NCBI GenBank assembly: GCA_022606135.1
Contig: JABYQN010000004.1
Coordinates: 2,170,001-2,234,000, forward strand
Source of the DNA: Fomes fomentarius
Lineage: Eukaryota; Basidiomycota; Agaricomycetes; Polyporales; Polyporaceae
Direction of reading: 5' to 3'
Length of the DNA stretch: 64,000 nt
Every line of letters begins with the position of its first letter. Position 1 is the first letter of the stretch. Positions 45,375 to 57,814 of this stretch are shown here, piece after piece. Below the pieces are notes generated by a model, which did not search any database, was not told the DNA's origin, and saw nothing but the letters and a program-made list of their open reading frames with translations. The translations under genes and the position numbers were made by a program.

Positions 45375-46665
45375 GGTTGGGCATGAGGACGTGATCATAA
45401 ATCGACTGTAGACCTCTGATATATACGCCATCATGTTCTTGTCAAAGAGCACAATACGGTCCGGGGAGGTCAAGCGACGCGTTGCAAGGTCTGCAGTGAC
45501 AACTAGGTGTACGAAATTCTCGAGGACGACCTGTTCTTCTTCTGATGCCCCAGTACGCCCCTACACTCGCACGAGGGTCATGGCCAGATAGATCATCGAG
45601 AGCGTCCGCCATTGATCTGCCTTCAATTTACCATGACTGGATTCGCCGAAGTTTGAGGGCGGTTTCTCAACCCAAGTAGGTACAATCAGTCAGCAATATC
45701 CTGGCGCACTTTCAGTAAGACCTCGCCGGTGAAGAGCATGTACTTTGCAACACGGTCTTCCTCAGGGTTTGGAAGTTGATAGTGCGATGTGGGCGCTGGG
45801 AGAGCTTCCGGAATGCAAACGAATGAAGCGATATCCGTCAGTGGTTCGCTCTGCTGAACATTTCTGTCAGCTGTGGTAAGATCCCAAGACGACAGCCAAG
45901 CATACCCAAGTGAGCAGAAGCTCTGCGAGTTGCACCTTCACAGCCTTGGTCTTCCGTTCCACCACACTGTTTAACTCTGCAACGGCCACAAGGTAATCTT
46001 GCCGTATCGCGGTCAGAGCACTGAGGGACCTGAGCTCAAGCGCGCAAAGAACACGAGCAAGCTGTGTCTTCTGCTGCTCAGGTGTGTGCATCCTGGCATT
46101 GCCGGATTTGACACTGATGTCGCGGATCCCCCATAGGTTTACAAAGTGATGACGAAGCTTGCCCAGAAACAGGTTGTGCATTGTATCGAGGAGCACGAAC
46201 TTCGTTGGGTCCCAGTACTCCAGACAAAGGAGTTCGGACCAGCGCAGACCGTGGGTGTCGAATATCTTGGTCCTCTCGGCCTCGGAGCTCGCATCTCACC
46301 ACTGCCTAGCCAGTCACAAGTGCTCCCCCCAGCTATGACGTCTCGGCCATTGTGACCGATCAGGGTTCGAGATGTCCTTGAGCATGAGCATGCAGAAGGA
46401 GCATAGGTGGTGGGATTGGTAACCTGAGAACCCAGCGACCTTGTGGATGGCTGGAAGGTTGCAGACGAGAGGTATTACTGCCACATGCACTAGACGTCCG
46501 ACATCTCGATTTGCTGTACGTGCGTAGTTGACGCCAGTGTGCCAGAATTCTACAAGCTCGTCGACAAGAGGATGTAAGAAATGGTAGAGTTGATCGACAC
46601 TGGGCTCGTGGGGCCTGGGAATAATTCCAGCGAGATAGATGTATTCGGGGCGGAAGCGCAGGTGG
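45375..46665 (-). pseudogene. Tnp2-like transposase, middle segment, inverted
   Basis: On the minus strand from 46,665: HLRFRPEYIYLAGIIPRPHE, DQLYHFLHPLVDELVEFWHT, RLVHVAVIPLVCNLPAIHKV AGFSGYQSHHLCSFC, then RWSELLCLEYWDPTKFVLLD TMHNLFLGKLRHHFVNLWGI and, nearer 45,400-45,660, ESSHGKLKADQWRTLSM. These are core blocks of the Tnp2-like/CACTA transposases of Agaricomycetes (a zinc-binding CNLPA...CSFC and the D-x-MH-NLFLG catalytic region). TGA stops at 46,314-46,316 and 46,296-46,298 replace probable Arg codons, and a TAG lies near 45,575. The segment is bounded exactly by two inverted LTRs. The N-terminal third is missing. Its C-terminal continuation is on the opposite strand at 47,120. Confidence 0.85.
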
Positions 46666-47119
46666 TGTTGGACCTCATGGGTCTTGTGCCCTAGCCAAGT
46701 CCATGGTTTGTTTTCATTCAGCCTTCCACACATTCCCTAATTCCTTCACTGCACCATTATCTTCGCCGATTTTTCCCTCCTTCCCTATTTGACCTGTGGC
46801 TGTGCAAATATTCACACAGGGTCGCGACGGGCGCCCCGCACCCCGGTTAAGAGCGCTAGCCCGTGCATTGACTCCTGCGCCCTCCATGAATTTTTCTTTG
46901 AGCGCTTCTGTATGTTTTGTTGATTCCCATGTTTGGAAGTACTGTACAGTTGTTTCCCACGTGCTCCTGCGCCGTAGACAGTTGCTGTGTCGAGCTCTGG
47001 TGTCTCTCAGGCTTCACAGAGCTCGACATAGGTGGGTAGTATTATTTCTGCAATATATCAGGCTTCACAGAGCTCGACATAGGCCATTGTGATTGCTCTG
47101 AGGCACACTGCAGTCAACA
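46666..47119 (-). mobile_element. Inverted 454-base copia LTR (solo)
   Basis: Same element-sense LTR, TGTTGGACC...CTGCAGTCAACA read on the plus strand, thus opposite to the neighbouring copia LTRs. Left flank GGTGG, right flank CAACC; no duplication in the present arrangement. Full 454-base length and very similar to the other two LTRs, so it is young. Confidence 0.9.
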
Positions 47120-48030
47120 CAACCACCACCTCTGTTTGCATCTGATGGAGTGCTTGCTCGCTTTCGGACCAGTCCACGGCTGGTGGTCTTTCCCATTTAA
47201 ATGGATAAATGGGCTGCTTCAACGTCTCAACACCAACTACAAGCCAGGTTAGTAGAATTGATCCTCGGTCATGCTCTCCTCCTGATCACCTTGATTGACA
47301 GGTGAGATGCCGATAACTTACATGAAGTATTTCTACCTGGGGGTCAACCTGCGATGGTTGGTGACGGAGATCGACTGGCCAGATGTGCAAGTTTTCCACG
47401 ACTGGGTGGACGCATTCAAGGCCGCATTCAAGGATGCCACTCGCGGCATTCGTTTCACCGAAATCTCTGCCTATCTCACGGCTGCTGCAGCATACACTTA
47501 TAACGAACGTCAACAGACTCCCTAGCCCGACAGACATACGACAACCTCTTCTCACTCATCATATCCACAGGTCCAGTGCCATCGTTCATTCCAGTCTACA
47601 CCCCTCATAATCCAGACCATCTTCCCCGTCTGTCGGAGCAGGCACACTTTGTGGGTAGTTCCGGATTCCACGGTATCGGTGGGGCAGATCAAAAGTGTAT
47701 TTCATCATCGACGAATGGAGAGCAAGCGGATGATTGTGGAGCTGTTCGTGGTCATCAACGAGTACGCGTCCTTGTCTAGTGAAGACCAGCCGCATGACCC
47801 GTTCCACCATTTCCCCGAGCTTCAGACACGACTCTACTACAACATGTTTCATCCTCAAACTTGGCTGGTGTGACTCTCTGACATCGTCGCTCATGCAGTG
47901 ACCTTGCCTTACACGCCGAAAGATATTGTGCAACCCTGCATTATTGTGAAGTCGCTGGACAGGGTGTGTTCCATCTGCAACGGTCGTATCAACATATGCT
48001 GACCTGAATCTTGACAGAGTTGATGGGTAA
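47120..48030 (+). pseudogene. Tnp2-like transposase, C-terminal segment
   Basis: Plus strand, directly after the LTR: NHHLCLHLMECLLAFGPVHG WWSFPFKWINGLLQRLNTNY KP, a short intron (47,249-47,301), then GEMPITYMKYFYLGVNLRW, later SFIPVYTPHNPDHLP, and after a further junction FVVINEYASLSSEDQPHDPF and YYNMFHPQTWLV. The end is TLPYTPKDIVQPCIIVKSLD R, finishing at TAA 48,028-48,030. The GPVHGWWxFPF...NTNxKPGE block normally follows the HGKLKADQW block now found reversed at 45.4-45.7 kb. Strong family match, gene broken by LTR insertion and inversion. Confidence 0.85.
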
Positions 48031-48054
48031 CTCAGGAGGGGTCTCCGCTCGATC

Positions 48055-48609
48055 ATGCAGTCACTGTCATTCAGTCTCGTTTTATGCAGTTCTGTCAAGT
48101 CGCATCTCGTTATGGCAAAAGGAGCGAAGGGGAAACAAGTGACCACGACCAAACAGCGAGCGGGATCCCAAGTCACCGGGCGGGGCGGACTATTGACAGG
48201 GATCGCCGCTGTGCGCGACCTTCGAGGGTTGGCTGCGCTCAGCCCCGGTGGAGTCGGGCAGAGGCCGTGCGACAAGGTACAGAACTTCATGAAGTTCCGT
48301 AAGTTATGCAGTGGATTTGATGGGGTTAACTGCTCCGTGCACATAGACGGAGCAGGCAGACTCGGCTTAGCTCGGCCTTTGAGCTCCGTTGTGCACGGTG
48401 AGCTCAGAGACGACGGCGGGCGCGTGCGATGGACTTGGTGGGATAAGCCAAGAGCTCTGTTGTACAACGTGAGCTCAAAGGGTGAGTTACACCGAGCCTA
48501 CGGGCTCGACTACGCTCGGCCTTTGAGCTCCGTTGTACACTGTGAGCTCAGAGGCAACGGCCGGCGCGTGCGACGGACTTGGCGGGATGAGCCCAGATCT
48601 CTGTTGTGA
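48055..48609 (+). CDS. Doubtful ORF over the 144-base repeat
   Basis: 184-codon open frame beginning MQSLSFSLVLCSSVKSHLVM and continuing into AKGAKGKQVTTTKQRAGSQV, Lys/Arg/Gly-rich. Its C-terminal third is the translated tandem repeat (RPLSSVVHGELR, then RPLSSVVHCELR). Because the repeat unit is 144 bases (48 codons), the frame stays open across copies by arithmetic alone. It directly follows the transposase end and could be an accessory protein of that element, or just chance. No family recognised. Confidence 0.2.
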   Translation: MQSLSFSLVLCSSVKSHLVMAKGAKGKQVTTTKQRAGSQVTGRGGLLTGIAAVRDLRGLAALSPGGVGQRPCDKVQNFMKFRKLCSGFDGVNCSVHIDGAGRLGLARPLSSVVHGELRDDGGRVRWTWWDKPRALLYNVSSKGELHRAYGLDYARPLSSVVHCELRGNGRRVRRTWRDEPRSLL

Positions 48610-48730
48610 ATCGGGAGCTCAAAGGCCAAGTTACACAGAGTGTCCAGGCTTGGCTTAGCTCTGACTTTGAGCTCTGTTGTACACTGTGAGCTCAGAGACG
48701 GCGGGTGCGTGCGACAGATTGAAAGAGCTC
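48371..48730. repeat. 144-base tandem repeat, about 2.5 copies
   Basis: The units begin at 48,371 (CTCGGCCTTTGAGCTC), 48,515 (same) and 48,659 (CTCTGACTTTGAGCTC), each exactly 144 bases apart. Each contains TTGAGCTC(C/T)GTTGT, GTGAGCTCAGAG and a GCG(C/T)GTGCGA block in the same order. The third copy is truncated at about 48,730. Confidence 0.85.
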
Positions 48731-49178
48731 AAGGAATATACACTGCAACCCAGCTTTGGATGCCCGTGGGCAGAGGAGCTGTGATTAGCTCTGGTTAGCT
48801 CGGCCAAACTGGAGCTCTTCTGCAGTCTGTGGAGCTCAGGGTGTGGCGTAATCTGGGTGGCTAAGTTACGAACCTTGTGCTCGGTTGCGCAGGGTGTGCT
48901 CAAAGATGGGCCACACGGTCATCTGAGAGAGTTCAGATGAGCAGTCCAAGAGCTCGCTTCCATTGTAAATCAGAAACTGGGAGCTTGCTTATCATCTTAG
49001 TTCCATTCGCTCTGCACGGCGTGTTAGCAGAGCTCGGGGGGTGATGGTAATAGTTGTGGAGTTGATGCACGACTAGAGCTCAAATGGTGCACATCGGAGC
49101 TCATACAGTGTACATTCAAGTCCATACTGAGCACACAGTATACTGAGATCGAGCTCCTTGCGGGCTCAGATTGAGCTC
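48381..49178. repeat. GAGCTC palindrome array
   Basis: I count 18 copies of the 6-base palindrome GAGCTC in about 800 bases; one is expected per ~4,000 bases. Copies occur both inside the 144-base repeat and outside it (for example about 48,811, 48,831, 48,950, 49,030, 49,076, 49,096, 49,151, 49,172). The array lies just downstream of the transposase C-terminus, which suggests subterminal repeats of a CACTA-like element. Confidence 0.75.
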
Positions 49179-49209
49179 AGAAGGGACTCAGTCCGAGCGC
49201 CATCTTGCC

Positions 49210-50127
49210 TTGAACATATCACAACCTAGGTAATGACCGATCATATCTTGCTTAAGGGTATTGTTGTGGAATGTTACAATCCCTATCCATTACCCAATGC
49301 AGAAATTGTAACCTTACCCAACCTCTGCTACCTAAAGTATCACAATAGTTTCCGAACCTTATCCTCCCTTGTGAGACGGGTGTCCAATTGTTGGGAAATC
49401 CTGACTGTATCACAATACGTGATACTGTTGCTTAAGGTAGCATTGTACGAGCATATCAGAACAATATACTAGGGCAGACACCTTTCAAATTGTCCAATAG
49501 GTGATATGAAACAGGATAATGGTAGGGCCATCTTACATATCACTTGCTGGATATTGTCGTCTGATGCTTGGGATATGTTACATATAACAAATATTTCCCA
49601 AGCATAATCACAACCCCTATTCTGAGCCGTTGTCTGTCGTGTTAGATACCATATATAGTACTTTCCCACCCCAAATGGACTCGACATTACTCCCCCCAAG
49701 GCCTGTCCCCTAAAGTGTCCAGGAATACATTATAGCTCGCCGCAACCACCGGAGTGTCCAGGACCGCACGGAGGGCCATAACTATATATGTCTTCCACGC
49801 GTGTATAGCTCACGTATAAAACTCGTTTGGGTGTGTGCTGATGTCAAACCGGGCAGGTAAGCAGTCTCGGCGAGGATGACTCACGCAATGGAATATTGGG
49901 TCGTCCCGACGTGCAATTAGGGCTGCAGATCTAAACGGATGCAACAAATTATGACTACGGACTCCATCAGGCCAATCGTCAACCTATGTCCAGTCCGACA
50001 CGCAACAGAATAGGAAAACACAGAACACCACAGTACAGGCATGCAGCAAAGGGTAGTGTTCGCGACGCAAGCGGCACTACCAAGCTGCACATACACAGAA
50101 GATTGCTCGCTCGAGGACGATAACGCC
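49210..50127. other. AT-rich relic and DBP2 3' flank
   Basis: About 49,210-49,720 is AT-rich with internal repeats (TTGCTTAAGG at about 49,247 and 49,430) and a hairpin TGCTTGGGA/TCCCAAGCA (about 49,565-49,605). The sequence TATATATGTCTTCCACGCG at about 49,785 matches one at about 24,175. About 49,800-50,127 is the 3' flank of DBP2. No gene seen. Confidence 0.45.
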
Positions 50128-52803
<2,676 letters not shown>

Positions 52804-53360
52804 GCCGGCGTTTATTGGTCAGCGCAAAATCTCACCTTTGATTATGTCAGCACAACCAGGCGTCTCTTCGTCCAGCATCAGATTCAACGGTGTGGATCTG
52901 GTGTGGATCTGGTGTGGATAGACACCACGAGCGAACATTAGCACTGGCAGGATGTACACCGAAGTGGAGAGGCGGCCTAGACCAACTTCCTAGGTGTGCT
53001 ACTCAACCCGACAACGATACCTATGTACTTGTGCTGGACCGTAGATGATCTATGAAGGTATACACGGTTCTCGTGAATTTGTCCACATCATTTGCCAACT
53101 GTAGCAATAAGAGGCTGAAAATCTAACTCGTGGAATGAAGCATCTATTAACGCGAGTATGAAGCGACGGTACATCGGTAGGAGTTTAGTGAAATAGGGAT
53201 TTGGTCGTACATAGACTCCGCGATATTGCTTTGTAGGGGGAAGAGCGGAAATGTGAAATCGTCCGAGGGCAGCCAGAATTAGGGCAAGTATCGGTACCCA
53301 GTAGCTCATGTAACACATGTCTTCGCTCCCAACAGGGCAAGGAATTCCCCCCTAAGACCA
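52804..53360. other. DBP2 upstream region
   Basis: About 557 bases. The part next to 52,803 is the DBP2 promoter; a purine-rich run on the plus strand (about 52,725-52,790) actually lies in DBP2 intron 1. A short direct repeat GGTGTGGATCT(GGTGTGGATCT) is seen at about 52,892-52,918. Nothing else. Confidence 0.4.
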
Positions 53361-53834
53361 ATGGTCTCCCGAGCTACTCAGAGCCATGTACACCCAACTA
53401 CAAGTGCAACTGCGATCCAATCCCAGCTTCCTAGTACTCCTACTCCTACACCGACTCGTCGGTCTCCGAATGCAACTGGACCTCGGATGGGTGCTCTACA
53501 GACTCAATAACTTATGCTTCAACTTCGCCACGGGATACTGTCACTTCGGCTGGATCCCACACTGACTCCTGCGTCAACCTCGAACGTGTCTCTTACATAT
53601 GAGGAGATGGCGAGATGGGTGGTGGTCATAGAGGACATAATTCAGGCGTCGAAGCGCCGTCTTGAAGCATCCGAGTCGAGCGCAGTAGGGGAGCCCAACA
53701 CCAGCACGTCCCTACAGCCACGCATACCGTCCGGACACAAGCGTCGTAAGTCAGCCCAGGGAGGAAACTCGGGCAAGATGTTGGCTGTGACGACAGCAAA
53801 GAACCTCACACCTGCTCAGCGGCAGGTTCGATAG
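53361..53834 (+). pseudogene. Unknown Ser/Thr/Pro-rich protein with one premature stop
   Basis: Starts MVSRATQSHVHPTTSATA and continues SQLPSTPTPTPTRRSPNATG. A TAA at 53,508-53,510 falls where CAA would continue the frame. Then LMLQLRHGILSLRLDPTLTP, SLTYEEMARWVVVIEDIIQA SKRRLEAS and a basic IPSGHKRRKSAQGG lead to TAG at 53,832-53,834. The amphipathic helix before a Lys/Arg cluster could be a short coiled coil or a DNA-binding tail. No family recognised. It lies between DBP2 and a transposase relic, so a mobile origin is possible. Confidence 0.35.
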
Positions 53835-54099
53835 AAACTTTTGGTGGTATATTCCTTGACGTCTATCGGGTGGATCCCCGCAAGTGGATCTTCCCTGTAG
53901 CCAGTGCAAGCACTGGCACAGATCCCGGCGGCCCTGCTGAAGGTGGCCACACTGCGTCTCAGCCATCGACGACCGATAGTATGCAAATGTATTTCGACTT
54001 TACAGAACGCGTCTCTCATCGAGCGTGTTGCAGATATCGTTCGGAAGGAACAAAGGGTGAGTATATATCATTAAGGTTCATGTGACACCGCAGACAACC

Positions 54100-56138
54100 T
54101 ACTTCCTTGCTATGTTCCCAGAAGCCGCCAACTTTGCACATGGTTGGATGGTCGCAGCATACGACAACAAGTGCAACACGGAGGTGACGACCTTTTGGGA
54201 TCGTATGAGTGAAGACTCGACTCTCGGGTGTTCAAGTAAGATACGACTGACCCTGCGGAGAACATTTCGTCTGCATGATGACGCCTTCATCGTACAATGC
54301 GATGAAATCGTCCACAAGATTCTTCATGAAAGTGCTGCAACTGCTCCGATGAGAACTCTTTTGGACCTGAGGTGATACCGTAGATCAGGAGATTCCGAGG
54401 CTGGTACTTGAGGTGCATCGGGAGGTTTGCGATGGATAGTGACACGGCACCTGAACTATGAGAGCTCAAGCCATGGCTGTTGGAGTACACAAACCTACCA
54501 TGTACTTCAGTCTAGTATATTATGCAGTAGATGGGGTGATACATACCCATCGAACCCAAGAGTGACGCCGATGCGTACGTAGTTCATCTGCGTTCTTACG
54601 TGTTGGACTGTTGTCAAAGGTCAAAGAAGGTCGATCCATCTGGACCAGGAAGCGTCGCCCAGATCTCGCCGTCTTACCTGGTGTTTGCTTGCGTGATCGC
54701 CAAGAGTCACAGATCTGCTCGTTCAAACCTTGGGAGAGGAATCGAATAAGAGCATCACATATAGGACGCCGAGGGGCTTGAAGCTCCATCTCATACGCAG
54801 ACTTCGTGTTTCTTTGGTGAACCCGATCACCTGGCACCGGGGATTCAGTGGAAGTTGTATTAGGAAGGCTATCAGAATATGAAGAGGCGATTCGCAAGAG
54901 ATTGATCCCACAGTAGTCACAGCTACAGTCGTGCGGCGACTCCGCGGGATAGATGGCTCGACAGCTTAGGCAGAGTGGGTGAATGTCGAAGTCGTCTTCG
55001 AGCCCCAGACGGCGGTACGTAGTCTTGAGCGTGACAGGAACCTTGATGTCGTCAGCGAACACATGTAGCCCAACAATGACAAGGCGAAGAGCGCAGAGGA
55101 AAAATGGCAGGCAGCGTGTGGAACACTGTACCTCAGAGCAAGTCATGAGGTGAGCAACTAGTACGTCGAAGCGTTCTCGTACTGATCAACCAAATCCACT
55201 CCTAAGAGCCTCGATGCATCACCTGTTCCGAGGACATACATAAACACAGGTCAGAAGTCACAAGTGGAGCCCAGAAGCGTACTAGAGGCGATGTAGACTC
55301 TTTCGTCCTGTTCAAGTCCTAGATCTTCGGCACCTTGAGGCAAGTCTGATATCAAGCCAAGTAAGCTAGCATATAACAGAGAATGTTGAACAAGCATACC
55401 TTGTGTGTCAGAAATCAACTCCCCGCTGTGCTCAGAATGCCCTAGCAACTCCTCGGGCGATGGTGACCTGGATTTACTAAGAGCATCGGTCAGAACTTCA
55501 AAGACTCCGATGTACTAGACCGAGCCTGGACACATACTTGACAATCTTGGGACGAGGATATCGATACTCATACCATGGTCACTAGCAGATGACATTGTCT
55601 GATGCCTGGCGCGAATGCGTCTCCTGAGCCAAGCTACTACTACACAAACTCACTTCAAAGTGTTCATCTGCTAGTGGTCATATGAGCGGTAGTGACGACA
55701 ATACAGTTTTGACGGTGAACAGCTAGAGGGAGTGCACTTACGGAGGGTTGGGGCCACTCCATGAGAGATTATGCCAGAAGAACCCTGCTCGGCCAGGGAG
55801 GGTGCTATCGAAGTGTCAGGAAAGTCAAGTAGTGAGACAACTATGAGTCGACCACACCTTGCTTCTCCTTCTCGAGAACCGCGCTGAGCACGGGGGCCTT
55901 GTATTGGTGAGTGATAAGGGTCTGTTGCACCTTGCTCATGCACTCCGAGTCGTTCTTGTTGCAGCATGTCGGTCACGTTGAGGATGATGTTGCCATTGGG
56001 CCCGTACTCCTTGATGCATATGTGTGTACAAAGGCATTGTACGCGTTGTTGACGATCTGCACGCTGTGCCAGTGTCAGAGTCTCATAGTCAGCGCGCATA
56101 AGCAGGGAGTTCCATACCGCTTTCGGTCCTCTCGCCAT
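54100..56138 (-). pseudogene. Second Tnp2-like transposase, N-terminal two-thirds
   Basis: From 56,138: MARGPKAVWNSLLMRADYET and CLCTHICIKEYGPNGNI, an N-terminal Cys-rich start. Poorly resolved exons follow (about 55,250-55,950), then VPVTLKTTYRRLGLEDDFDI, CLSCRAIYPAESPHDCSCDY CG, FLSQGLNEQICDSWRSRKQT, then SSGAVSLSIANLPMHLKYQP RNLLIYG and, past stops near 54,235-54,250, HLRVALVVVCCDHPTMCKVG GFWEHSKEVGCLRC. These are the zinc ribbon, the SWRSR region and the CNLP/CGF...C-x-x-C block of the family. It overlaps in domain content with the copy at 45-48 kb, so it is a different element. The catalytic MHNLFLG region and the C-terminus are missing. Confidence 0.72.
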
Positions 56139-56805
56139 GTACTATGGAGTGTGGAAGCCAGTGCGTGCCCCCACGCAGTGAATTCATTCACAGTCCTCCT
56201 GCAAACCTGCAGTATTCCACAAGTGGGAAGAAATAATACAAGGCTACTAGCAATTAGGGATTCAAAAAGGCCGCGCAATACCAAAACAAGTGCGCGCTAG
56301 GGATAGCGTAGTACGGAGTACGAAAGGTAATGGGCTCGAATGAGTGTCGGTGGGTCGGATCGTAAAGCTTTATACTGGTGAGTACCGTAATCTGGGCGTC
56401 AAGGAGTATACCAACACAACATTGTCCGTGCACTGTCCAGTGCAGAAGCGGCCAGCGTCACGGAGAGGACGAGATACTATGTCCAGGCTATCCGGCGTAA
56501 ATCAGTAACGCAGGCAGCGAGGACGGGTAGTCGGTATCATAGCGGTATCGTAGATTAGAACAAGGTCAAGTCCACGCGGAGTGCAAGCATTAGTAGCAGC
56601 AGCGACGACGAAAGCGGCGGGCCGCGGCGGGAGCGCGCTCGCCGCCCGCGCCCGCAAAAGCCCCAAAAGCGATAGCAGGAAGACAGCAAACAGCGCGCGC
56701 GGCGCAACGCACAGTGCGATGTACGGCGTACGGTGTGGCGCACAGAGCGCAAGACATATATGGAGAAGGCAAGCGATCGACTGGTGCCTCACAAGCCGTT
56801 GGACG
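56139..56805. other. Intergenic, no feature recognised
   Basis: About 667 bases between the transposase start and the RSR1-like stop. GC-rich near 56,600-56,700 (GCGGCGGGCCGCGGCGGG). No gene, RNA or repeat identified; the right part is the 3' flank of the GTPase gene. Confidence 0.4.
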
Positions 56806-57814
56806 CTACATGACCACGCACTGGTCCCTTCGTCGCTTCCTGTTCTTCGGCTGCCCGTCAGGATACCGTTTGCGCATCCGCACCAAGAGGTGATTGAACA
56901 CCTCGTTCACATGCCATCCCTTCTTTGCTGATGTCTCGTAGAACGGCAAGCCCCACTGGACAGCTAGCTCCTGCATCTGCTGACTCGACACCTCCCGCTC
57001 GCCGGTCTGGAAATAAGCATCAACGACGCATGCGTCTCGGTCATCATGGGTTGATTCACCGGATAGTAGAGGACGTACCAGATCCATCTTGGTCCCAACA
57101 ACAACCATGGGAATGTCCTTTACTCAAAGTTAGCATAAGCATCTTGGACGTTAGTCTAAGTGTAATGGACTAACCTCATCGCCACCCTTGATCTGAGTGA
57201 TTTGTTGGCGAATGCGGTCTACTTCTTTGAGGCTGGCCTCTTGGGTCAGGCTGCGACAATGACCACTAAGTGACGGGTCCTAAAGCGGGATGGGAGTTGT
57301 ATATTCACCTGAACACCAGCACGAAGCCGACTCCCCTCTGGACAAGCGAGGACGTGAGCTTGGTGAACACATATTAGAAGATGGAACGTACTTGGATGTA
57401 ACTTTCGTTGATGCCGGTAAATTGTTCAACGCCCGCAGTGTCGATGATCTCGAGCTGTCAAGGTAGAAGAAGGTCAGACAGAGTGGGGGTTATGATGGAC
57501 TGGAGTGATTACGTACTTGGCTGCGCTTCCCCTCATACTCTACGGTCAATTCGTACTCCTCTGCGAACGGAGAAGACTGATGAGTGGGTTGGAAGTAGAA
57601 GAAGAGGTGTGGACAGACCTTCGATGGTCGGGTCGTACCGCTCGAGGAAGACATTCTTGCCGTACCTCATGACCAATGCGGACTTGCCAACTCCGCCGGC
57701 TTGAGAGGGCGTTCGGAGAGAGAGAAAAGAGCGAGAGAGATTTGAACGAACATGGATGGTGGAGAGTGAAGTGGAAGACTGACCGCCCAAGACTACAGCA
57801 CTATATCTCTGCAT
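56806..57814 (-). CDS. Ras-superfamily small GTPase, Rsr1/Rap1-like
   Basis: Exons read MQRYSAVVLG, then AGGVGKSALVMRYGKNVFLE (P-loop GAGGVGKS), YDPTIEG (switch I), EEYELTVEYEGKRSQLEI, IDTAGVEQFTGINESYIQ (G3 DTAG), GFVLVFSLTQEASLKEVD RI, then MVVVGTKMDLVRP (G4; TKMD in place of NKxD), FYETSAKKGWHVNEVF (G5 SAK). It ends in a basic stretch and a CAAX box, CVVM, for prenylation. The sequence VVLGAGGVGKSxL...DTAGxEQFT and the FVLVFSLT strand place it nearest Rsr1/Bud1 and Rap1, which mark sites of polarised growth at the plasma membrane. An insert after TKMDLVRP is longer than in Rap1. An alternative ATG at 57,865 would add 17 residues. Six or so introns. Confidence 0.85.

Noticed and set aside
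48371..48730. CRISPR-like array
   Set aside because: The units are 144-base tandem copies without constant repeats and variable spacers, and the organism is a fungus.
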